From Zygnema cylindricum (Eukaryota > Streptophyta > Zygnematophyceae > Zygnematales > Zygnemataceae): a stretch of DNA of 16,185 bases. Where the stretch lies: contig JBBHKE010002420.1 in the NCBI GenBank assembly GCA_037447655.1, forward strand, positions 1-16,185, written 5' to 3'. A program made the position numbers and the translations under genes. The notes under the pieces were generated by a model. That model saw only the letters and a program-made list of their open reading frames with translations, had not been told where the DNA came from and made no database searches. This document shows, one piece after another, positions 1-8,900 of the stretch (within the stretch, counting starts at the first letter, position 1; each line of letters opens with the position of its first letter).

Positions 1-2518
1 CATTAATTACCTCCGCTGGTAAAAATATTACCTTCGCTCGTACAGGTATTGCGTTCAGACATTGAATTCAAATAATATAAACCTACATGTCACCAACCAC
101 AATGAGCCACTCAAATAAAAATAAGTTACTGGCGCGACCTAATGGAAGGCACGCCCTTCAGTAAACTTTTATGTACTATTATTGAAGCACATAATGTAAG
201 GCCACACTGAGTCGATGTTCCTTCACGAAGAGTCTGTAAAAGAAGTCTTCTAAAATGACTTGCACCACATAGGCTAGGATCCAATATTGAATATCTTTAA
301 AAAAATTAACACCAACAAAGTTTACATCAAATCTTCACTTGCGACCCATGTACTTGCGTACAAAATCATCATACGACAAAAGGTTGTTATATTTTTTGCA
401 TGGCCAGTCTTCAACGCCAGCTCATTTTTTAGGGTTCTTATTTTTGAACATAACGAAAGTCTTTTCACAGAAATAGTGTGACAAACCAAAGGAACGAAAA
501 ATAGATTAACGAGGGAGGGTTACGAAAATACATTTTTATTTTCGGTTGTATTTTTGATAGCGCGTGCTATGTGCAAATTTTGTCAGCCTTCGTTGGTTAT
601 CCACCGTGACACGTAGCCTAATCGTCCATCGTGTCGCGTTTAATTTTCTTTTGTATTTGCTAACCCACCTCCTTGAGGTGCCAACCTTGAGGTACGTTTG
701 TAGCTACAAAGAAAAATGAAGCGAACGCCTCGCGGATGAATATCCGACGGTTATTTTTACCTCCTAGACCTTCAGAGAGTGGTGGCAAGATTTTATGTAA
801 TGTTGTTTTGCGTAAAAAATCAAAATATGCAGTATGGTTTAGTACTTATAGTCGCGGATTTCTGTAAACTACCCCACTTTTTGATTGATGGAACGTGACC
901 CTTAAAGTTGATGAACTAGTTTACGGAATTGATCATGGCAGCGACTGTTTTGGTTGGGCACAGTCACTTATGTCATTTTGTCAAATATTGTACGTTTGAA
1001 GTACACATTAGTACAAGGAAAGTACAGTTGAGTCAAAATTTGACGGTCTATCGGTTGGACAACTTTGACTTTCAAAATATTGCTTCAACCGCTTAAAATT
1101 TTATCGCGTTTGCGAACGTCGACCATCATAATAAAATCAGCAATTCACACGGTCGACCAAGGTTTACGGTAACAAAACTACAACAACCACATATAAATAA
1201 AAGTGTTGCGCACAGTCACTTTCTGTCTTTACGTGGGTTCCACGGTGAGAGCACATGTTGGATTTGAACTTAGTCGCAAAATTGAAATTTAATCGTCAAG
1301 CGTTACATTGAACTTAGACCCAAATTGAAATGGAACCTCTCAAAATTTAAGTACACCACGAATCGTAATTAGAGCTAAAAAACTATTTTAATGTTCTAAT
1401 GCAAAAGTGAAAGACGTGATCAGCTTCTCTTTGTCAATTAAAATTTTATGCATTACGTATATTGTAACTTAAATAAAGTAATATAGCATATGTTGCCTGT
1501 TAGCGTTTAGAGTTAGTTCCGTTAAAAACAAACCGACGCGTGCGAACGTTATAATCACGCGACGGTGTACGTTTCGTCAGATTCTGTACTTGTGCATATT
1601 TTAGTATAAGGGTACGTCCCAATGTAATCGGTACTTTGATAAAGTATTTTGGACTGTAGTAAAAATTATGTGTACTACTTTGCAAAGCGTCCCTATGTGC
1701 GAAAATGAAATCGGAACTTTTAAATGTGACGGTTGTAGACGTAGGTACAACCTGTGACGATTGAAGCTAACTACGAAACTTCCGACGATTAGTGACGCCA
1801 ACAAAAACAACGATAGTGGTAGACTTCTATATTTCTGTGAAATTGTAGAAGTTTAGGGTTTGGTAACATTGTAACGTCATGCTCACTTGTGACAACGTCG
1901 ACGTCACTAGTTCAATAACTTTCCGCCATGGTTTCTCGATTTCGTTTTTACTACTTTTCTCACTCGACTTGCCATGAAAATAAACCTAAAAATTGTCAAA
2001 CATTATATGTGTAAAAGATCTTTCATTTTATACCAATATTGTTGTGTCTCATTCTAAGAAGTGTGAGATAACAACGATAGTGTGAGAGGGAGAGGGGAGA
2101 GGCGACGACGACGCAAAATTTTGCAACGGACCCCATGAATGATAGTGGAGGTCCGAAACCCCTGCAAATTTTTTCCGTACATCCGCGTGACAGCAAAGAA
2201 AAAAATAGCGAGGACTCTCCCTCGTCCTTGAATTTTCCCACTCTTGTGGCGCGGGCGTGGATCATTTTTCATTCGCTGTTTTGGCGGTACTTTAACTAAA
2301 AACACCCTCTTGAGTAATTTTGGATGAAGTTTTTTGATGGGTTGGATTCTCTTGCCTGGGAGTCGAAAAGAGGAAAACGCCAAAATGCGTTGCGGACATT
2401 CAAAGTATAAAATTGGCGTTCACTATATTGTGGTAAGAATGATTTTCTCGTACGGTTGAAGTTTTTCTCAAAGTTATCTGAATTTTAAGGCAAAACGATA
2501 GTGAAAAGTCAATACTTT

Positions 2519-2542
2519 AATACATGGGGACGTACCCTAAGA
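2519..2542 (+). repeat. Dispersed 24-bp motif, copy 1
   Basis: This copy matches 4639-4662 at 22 of 24 positions in the same orientation. The core is acatggggacgtaccctaag. It is one of three copies in the window and its origin is unknown. Confidence 0.55.
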
Positions 2543-2858
2543 GTTTTCATCGCGGACAATCATTACGAAAAAAACCCAAATTAGAGTTAATAAAAAATTA
2601 GAGTAAATGATTTTTTTTGAAAATTTTGAAATTTCCCAATTAGCGTTAAAATATTCTTTTAACTCTATTTATTTCTTTAAGCTAATAGCGATTCGCGGTG
2701 TAATGTGTTGTAGAATACATAAGTTTAAAGGTGCACAAGTGAAACCGTGAAAGCTTTGTATCGATACTGTCCAGTATTATACCTTCCCAGATTCTTCGAA
2801 TTGAACATTGAATGTTTGTCGATGTTACCGTGTACTTCAGTTAGATATATAGTCGCCC

Positions 2859-2878
2859 CTTAGGGTGCGACCCCATGT
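2859..2878 (-). repeat. Dispersed 20-bp motif, inverted copy
   Basis: The sequence cttagggtgcgaccccatgt is the exact reverse complement of 4642-4661. The pair forms a perfect 20-bp inverted repeat enclosing 2879-4641, which contains the whole hAT-like element. It may be the ends of an older element or two independent copies of a dispersed repeat; the sequence outside and inside the 20 bp does not extend the match. Confidence 0.6.
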
Positions 2879-3433
2879 GGCTAAGTTCGATTTTTTTTTG
2901 TCGTTTTCCTTTCAAACTTAGTGTCGTACTGCCTAAGTTGCGACCGTACGAAAAAATCGCAAATTTGTAGAGTACAATTTGCGTCATTCTTGAACTTAGG
3001 ATGTACGAAAATTTATTGTCTTACGTTTTTTCGACCCACTGTCACGTCATCTCCAAACTTATCATAAAACACATCTACAATGTGTTTTAAGCTAAGTAAA
3101 TCCGTTTTCACAAATACGATAATATATTCCCACGTGTGAAAATATTTCAAAAGTTTTTGACAACTGAAAAAGTACAGGGCTGTTCGTTTTTGTTCGCATG
3201 CACGTTGTACGTTTTTTTTTTTTGTAGGGGTCTGGAGGTTGCAGTGTCATTTCACGCAAAGTTGAAAAATCTGCGAAGGTGAAAAGTCTGCAAAGTCATG
3301 ACGGCGGTCCCTGTGAAGTCATGGCGGCCGGACGTGAGAGGTTTAAGCAAAGGCATGTTGTATAGCAACGGTTGCTTGCACGTCTACGATGTCACGCAAT
3401 GACATGCGACAAACCAAATTGTTTAAAAATTAT

Positions 3434-3448
3434 TAGTGTTGGGTATCG
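3434..3448 (+). repeat. Left terminal inverted repeat of the hAT-like element
   Basis: Fifteen bases pair perfectly with 4411-4425. The flanking target duplication copy is 3426-3433 (aaaattat). Confidence 0.85.
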
Positions 3449-3810
3449 AGGACCCATTGCCGATATTCGATATATATCGAATTTCAGGTACCCGATATTC
3501 GATATATCGCTTCGATATATCAAATTTCAAATTATCGCGATATATGGCCGATTTATCGTATTGACGATATATCGAGGCTTCTTAAAAAAAAAAAAAAAAA
3601 TCCCAGTCAATTCTCTGAAGAAGAGAAGGACAGGCGTGAAAGTGGTGGAGGTTTTTTTTTTTTTTTTTTCACGGAGACTGTGAACCGAAAACTGCGAATC
3701 GGAAATTGTTAATTGATTAATTGAGAACCAAAATTTGAGAAACGAAAACAAAGTAGTTTTGGAAACAAAAAAATGATTGGAAACTGAAAATTGAGAGGAA
3801 TTATTTTCAT

Positions 3811-3830
3811 GTCCATAGCTGTCCATAGCT
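3811..3830. repeat. 10-bp tandem duplication inside the hAT-like element
   Basis: The decamer gtccatagct occurs twice in exact tandem. It looks like a small slippage duplication with no evident role. Confidence 0.7.
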
Positions 3831-4132
3831 GTCATTATCCTCTTCACCTCCCATGCTGCCTCCCATCTCTTGGGAATCCATGGAGAAAACAAAAAATGTA
3901 ACCTTTGCACAATATTAATCGTTGGAAATGGATAAGTACTAATGTACTAATTGATACCAATTTGTTTGCAGATTGCAAATTGCAAATTGGTACGTTTTCC
4001 TGCCTTCCTGCCCGAAACGAGCAGTCTGCAATTTTTTTTTTTCATATCATACTTTGACTAAATTAGTGTGGGTTTCAAGTTTTCATATGTGAAGTTCTGT
4101 ACCGTAGTATGTACTAAATAAGTAACTATATG

Positions 4133-4160
4133 TATTACAGTATTAGTATTACAGTATTAG
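4133..4160. repeat. 14-bp tandem duplication inside the hAT-like element
   Basis: The unit tattacagtattag is repeated exactly twice (4133-4146 and 4147-4160). It is probably a local duplication within the transposon interior. Confidence 0.75.
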
Positions 4161-4410
4161 TACTTTTGCGTCCGTTACATTTTGCGGCGTTACCTTTTAA
4201 GTAACGGAACGAAAATCACGGCGTACGTCGCGTTTCATAAAATTTTTTATTATCGCTAAAACAACATATAAAAAAAAAAAAAAATTAAATTCAATATATC
4301 GCGATATATATCGCGATAATTTATGTTGGTCGCGGTACGATATATCGAGGACTTTCCTCGATCGATATTCGATATATTGAATATCGAGATTATCGCGATA
4401 TGAAACTACC

Positions 4411-4425
4411 CGATACCCAACACTA
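4411..4425 (-). repeat. Right terminal inverted repeat of the hAT-like element
   Basis: This is the exact reverse complement of 3434-3448. The flanking target duplication copy is 4426-4433 (aaaattac), one mismatch from the left copy. Confidence 0.85.
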
Positions 4426-4638
4426 AAAATTACGATGCGTCGTGCGACGCTTCAAAATGTTTCGAAAAAATGAGGTGCGGCAAAGACAAATTGTACCCGG
4501 TGACAGTCGTCATGGGTATTGTCGACGTATACAATCGTCACAAACTTAAGTAACAGTTTCGAAGTAAACACATATGGACACCTGAAATCCGGGTCCGCCG
4601 AATCCGCGCTAAAATACAAATTAGCTCGCTAAGTTACA

Positions 4639-4662
4639 AATACATGGGGTCGCACCCTAAGA
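4639..4662 (+). repeat. Dispersed 24-bp motif, copy 3
   Basis: The core acatggggtcgcaccctaag (4642-4661) is an exact inverted match to 2859-2878, and the 24-bp form matches 2519-2542 with two differences. Confidence 0.6.
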
Positions 4663-5023
4663 AATTATCTCAAGAAGTTCCAAACCTTCGGGGAGCTGCG
4701 AGATCCTGAGTATCAAAACTGCCCGAGGAACAAAATTTGCATGGGCCCTTAAAGTATATTATACTGTACTGTGGCTGGTTGAAATTGCACTGAAAACTAA
4801 TTATTTAGAGTTTTTTGGCTACCGGACGACAGGTGCACCAATCGAAACACCGCTCCTCCCAGCCTTGTATACTCTACAAGTGCGGATGGCTGCTTGTGCA
4901 GGCGTGGATTCTTTTCCCCCTTCCTTTTGGAGCATGAATGCGTGGCAGGTACAAAGCCGCAGCTCTCACGCCTGTCGTACTGTCGCCCGGTTTCCCTACG
5001 ACCACGCGGGCCCTCCCTTTCGG

Positions 5024-5031
5024 CCACGTCA
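5024..5031 (+). promoter_or_regulatory. ACGT-core bZIP-type box
   Basis: The sequence ccacgtca (reverse TGACGTGG) is a G/C-hybrid ACGT box about 200 bp before the start codon and about 30 bp from a second ACGT box. Such elements bind bZIP factors in green plants. Its function here is inferred from position only. Confidence 0.35.
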
Positions 5032-5054
5032 TATCTCCGACCTCTTTTTATTGC

Positions 5055-5060
5055 CACGTG
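5055..5060 (+). promoter_or_regulatory. G-box CACGTG
   Basis: A palindromic CACGTG in the context gccacgtgtt lies 165 bp upstream of the start codon. G-boxes are common in light- and stress-regulated promoters of nuclear genes for plastid proteins, which fits the predicted product. A six-base palindrome is expected by chance about four times in 16 kb, so only its location and pairing with 5024-5031 give it weight. Confidence 0.4.
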
Positions 5061-5224
5061 TTCAGAACGGCCATTGGAAGTTTTAGCTTGAATCCCTTCA
5101 ATCTTCTAGTACAATACCGTAACTGATATTGCATACGCCAAGGAAGTAGAAGAACAGAGAAGGCAAAGAAGACAGGTGAGGAGAGAGAAACCAAAAGGTA
5201 TAAAGCCAGGTTGTTTATACGGCC

Positions 5225-5956
5225 ATGGCCACTGTTTTACCTTTTTCCGGAAGTAGGATTATTTTCAGTTCAGCTGATATTGTCAATCGCAAAGGGACAC
5301 ATGAAAGACGCCGGAACAGAGAGTCTATGGATACAAGAACGTGCCATCTGTCAGAATGTAGTGTTGTTAATGGTGTATTTAACAGAGCTGCACAACGTCA
5401 ACACCGTAGGATAGAAACCGGGAGTTTCGTAGACAGTGATTGTGCCTCCGGCCATAGCAATTCTCTGCAGAATTCTTTGCTAAGATCTATGAAGTCACTA
5501 GAGCTTTCTGGTAGCCGGCAAAGTGCATTTTTAGGGAACAGTAGCCACTTTCATACCTCAGGTCGCTCGTATCGGTATTCTTATCGGTATTCTTCTTGCG
5601 ATTCTATCACAACTGCGGCGTTGCCAGGTGATTTTGCAGCAGAAACAGTTAAATTTAGAAAAATGGCCACTGCTTTGTTTGACTTCGTTCAAGTAGAAGT
5701 ACAGCAACTAAGCAGCCGTCTTGAACCGCTGCAAAAATCAGTAGTTTCTTTAACTCCTGAAGCTGCGATTGAGAAGTTTGAACAGGCAACATTAATTGCA
5801 CAGCAAGTTTTTGACGAGCGACTTGAGAATATTCAAGGAACAGCTTTAGCAATCATTGAACCCACTAGCAATACATTGTCTCAAGGGGTAGCTACGGCTT
5901 TTGCACCTGGAAGCAGTCTAAGCAGGCTTGGTCATTCTGTTTCTGCAGTCTGGCAG
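5225..5956 (+). CDS. ABC1K exon 1 (residues 1-244): transit region and N-terminal extension
   Basis: The exon begins at an ATG in gccatggcc context and ends at tggcag before gtgagt (phase 0). Residues 1 to about 130 are rich in Ser, Arg, His and Asn with few acidic residues early on, as in transit peptides. Residues about 147-244, from a second in-frame Met at 5663, are predicted helical and acidic, with no domain I recognise. If translation began at the later Met, the transit region would be lost, so the first ATG is preferred. Confidence 0.75.
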
Positions 5957-8900
5957 GTGAGTGAAGCACTATCAGGTGGATGCTTGCTCCTTGTCTATTG
6001 GCTCATTTGTTATAACTATAAGAATTGAATTGTTTTATCTGTAGCATTTAGTCACACTAGGTTATTTTATCTGACAAATGTCAATCTGTTTGGTTTGTAA
6101 GCTTATGTGTCTATGCCTGCTGTTTGATGTACCTTTGTAGTAGTCCGCTCCTTTTGAAAACCTTTTTATTTTGGTTTGTGTGCCCTTGTGCGCTCTTGTC
6201 TTGAGTGAAGAGTTTAGATTCAACAGTTTCTGCCATGTTTTTCAGTCGTTGTATTTGAGGACTGTTTTAATTCTTTCTAGGATTCTTGCCTATTTGTTAC
6301 TGAGCAGGGTGTGGAAGATTTAGCGGTAACTCTAAGCAGCCGGTTTACTTCGCTCTCATCACATGTGCAAGAGGATCCTTTACTGGCATTGGTTTTAGTG
6401 GAGCACAGAATTCAGGAATCTATAACTGGATTTGCCTCAGCTGCAGTTTTATCTTCTGCCGCTTTTATCCAGCAGCCTCAGATTCTCCCAGTAGCAGCTA
6501 GTGTCTCTGGGGTGACATTGGGAGTCATGCTTGGAAATGTATTAGTGGAGCTATTGACTATAACCAGTGAAGGCAAGGAGCTTCCTTCACGGTATAATTC
6601 GGAAAGCATTGCGGCTTACTTCAGACGCCGTCCTCTGGAAGTTCTCTTGCGATCAATCAATGTTTTTGCAGAAAGTTCAGTCATAGTGGCTAAAATATTT
6701 GTTGACCGCGCTTTAGGCACGGAACAGCAGAATGAACGGTTGCGGGCAAAAGAGCTTGTAGACTTGATTACACGGCTTGGGCCAACTTCTGTTAAGGTAT
6801 GTTTTGAAGGATACAACGGCTCTTGTATAATTGTGGGGAAGCCAGTCAAACAATACACCTTGGGGTTATCCTTGTAAACATATTTTGGTGGCTAGGTTCA
6901 TTGTCTAAAAAATGGAAATTTGCAGGGAGGTTGGCTGGCAATTTTGAGGTGACGAGACTTAGAAATTTGAGATAGCATGATGGTTGGACATCAAGTTTTT
7001 TTCACATAGGAATGACTGTGGTCTTTTTGCTGTTCTGATAGTTAATCTTGCAAGCGTAACTACTCTTTTACTTCTTTAAGCTGACTTCCAATGATGAATA
7101 GGACAAACAGAATAAAATTTCAGTTAAGTCAGCTGCATTGAATCACAATGCATTGCACACACACACGTACACACACACACGCACACACACACATGCAGCA
7201 GATTACTGGTCATTGCTTTTTGGGATTTCTGTTGTTTTTATTTGAATCAACCCTGTTTGTTGCTGTTCATTGCGGTCAATCCAGGTTGGACAAGCTCTGA
7301 GCATTAGGCCCGACCTACTTTCTGTTGCGTACCTGGAGGAGCTTCAGACTCTTCAGGACAGAGTGCCTCCATTTTCAGATGAGGAGGCTCGGCGCATCAT
7401 TAAGGAGGGTCTTGGTCGGTCAACCGAAGCAGTTTTTATGGACATGTCATCAGAACCAGTGGCAGCAGCATCACTGGGACAGGTCAGCAAAGCGAAGTAC
7501 TCTTGCCTCTGAATACTGGAGACCATCATCCTGATTTAGTCACCGATAGTGCCTTTTTGGAACTTATTAGATAGCTCGATTTCAAAGCTGTCAGTCAGCT
7601 GATCGAGCTTTAACAGTTTTTCACTAGATACCTTCGATGAATCAATGATGCATTGTATTTAAGACTCTGGAGCTTCTTGTTGTTTAGTAATGATATACAC
7701 AATTTTTTTTGAAAGTCTGGCGATACAGAAGCTTCAAGTGTGGTGGACCTGCAGGACCTTTTGTGTTATTATATAGAGGAATGTGCACAACTGAAAAATG
7801 TTGTTAACCTGAGGAAAGGCAGGCACGCACAATTTTAAACTTTGAAGCTGGAAGTCTGCACCAGGGATTGTGATAAAGGGCTCATGTGTAGAGGTGCATT
7901 GGGTAATGCAGGTGTATAAAGCTCGTTTGCGTGAAACCGGTGAAGTAGTGGCAGTGAAGGTACAACGGCCAGGTGTCCTGGAAGGCATTTGTCTTGACCT
8001 TTACATCCTCCGGCTTATGGCTGGTGCTGCACAACGGCTTCCTACCGTGCATTCTGACCTTGAGGCCGTTCTTGACAACTGGGCAAGACGCTTTTTCGAC
8101 GAGCTCGACTATGTTCAGGAGGTAAGGAACTGTTCAGTCTTGAAGGGCAAATATGTTAATGGATTGTAGAACTGGCAAGTTGTCAATTTATGGTCTATTG
8201 ATGTAGGATTTGTGTATGGTGACTAATGATGTAGAGTTAAAATTCTGAGATGGGCAGGAGCTGGATTGCAGGGTAAAAATGCAAAACGGTTTGCTGAAGA
8301 TATGCGACTCCTGAAAAACGTTACAGTACCAAAAGTGTATCCCAGTTTCACTTCTCGGAAGGTTAGCTACACTGTCCCATTTGCATCCACAACATCGAAG
8401 AAAAATTTATTTAATGTCTTTGTCTTCAGTTCACTGTTTAAAAATTGAGCAGATGTTGTTGGGAAAAGAATCTTCCATGAGAATTTGTGGTCAAAACGTC
8501 TGTTATTGTCCTGGAGCTTAGAATGGCGACCTCAAAAACCTTTCGTATTGTAGTCAGCAAATTGCATTAATTATCATTCATGGAAAACGTAAACTTTGGA
8601 TGTGGATGGATCATTTGAGCCTCACTGCAGTTGTACTTTCTTACTAAGCTAGCAGAATAGTGATGTTCATGTGCTTCAAAATTACGGTCATCCATTTTGT
8701 TTTGTTTTTCTTTGGACCTCTCCAATTATGTATCCGACTGCTCATTCTAAAGCCGAGTGTCAGATTTTAATTGGGCTAACTAGTGTCTCATTCACTCAGC
8801 AAATAGATGTAAAGTTTTGTGGAGCATTTTGCTGACAATACGGTGGGTTCACATTACATGAATTTTACTTGAGTAGATGGGTTAGTCCTAGTTTACCTAC

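Larger units (their letters stand above)
1..3433. other. Left intergenic region, no gene recognised
   Basis: This stretch is AT-rich, with stop codons frequent in all frames. The open frames present are short (64 to 109 codons), overlap one another on opposite strands and show no recognisable motif. No tRNA, rRNA or transposase signature was found. Two copies of a 20-bp motif lie here (near 2522 and 2859). Part of the region, clearest at 1501-1860, has a dinucleotide pattern unlike the gene and unlike the transposon at 3434; see findings. Confidence 0.6.
3434..4425. mobile_element. Non-autonomous hAT-like DNA transposon (992 bp)
   Basis: The left end tagtgttgggtatcg (3434-3448) and right end cgatacccaacacta (4411-4425) are perfect 15-bp inverted repeats. 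The 8 bp outside are aaaattat on the left and aaaattac on the right, a 7/8 match that fits the 8-bp target duplication of the hAT superfamily. TAGTGTTGGG-type ends with subterminal short repeats are also typical of hAT elements. Both subterminal regions (about 3460-3575 and 4295-4400) are packed with cgatatatcg-type motifs in both orientations, which could be transposase-binding repeats. The interior holds an A17 tract (3584-3600) facing a T18 tract (3652-3669), two short tandem duplications, and no frame resembling a transposase. The longest open frame, about 127 codons on minus, is low-complexity. It is therefore likely a deletion derivative or MITE mobilised in trans. The one-base difference in the duplication suggests an old insertion. 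Confidence 0.82.
4426..5224 (+). other. Intergenic region and presumed promoter/5' leader of the ABC1K gene
   Basis: The first part (to about 4750) resembles the left flank in composition and carries one copy of the dispersed 20-bp motif. From about 4800 the sequence becomes more GC-rich and pyrimidine-rich, as expected near a promoter. It contains two ACGT-core boxes (5024-5031, 5055-5060) and an ATTGG (inverted CCAAT) at 5073-5077. Purine-rich sequence at about 5140-5190 could be 5' leader. Several overlapping frames of 60 to 86 codons on both strands have no recognisable product and are not called. Confidence 0.45.

Noticed and set aside
3527-3910. 127-codon minus-strand frame inside the transposon
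   Set aside because: It runs through the A17 and T18 tracts, giving poly-Lys and poly-Phe, and has no transposase motif (no hAT dimerisation or DDE-type residues recognisable).
4797-5126. Several overlapping open frames of 60 to 86 codons on both strands before the kinase gene
   Set aside because: They overlap in several frames within a GC-rich patch, have no motifs, and lie where the promoter is expected.
5199-5205. TATAAAG as a TATA box
   Set aside because: It lies only about 20 bp before the ATG, so a normal start site 25 to 30 bp downstream would fall at or after the start codon. It is more likely leader sequence.
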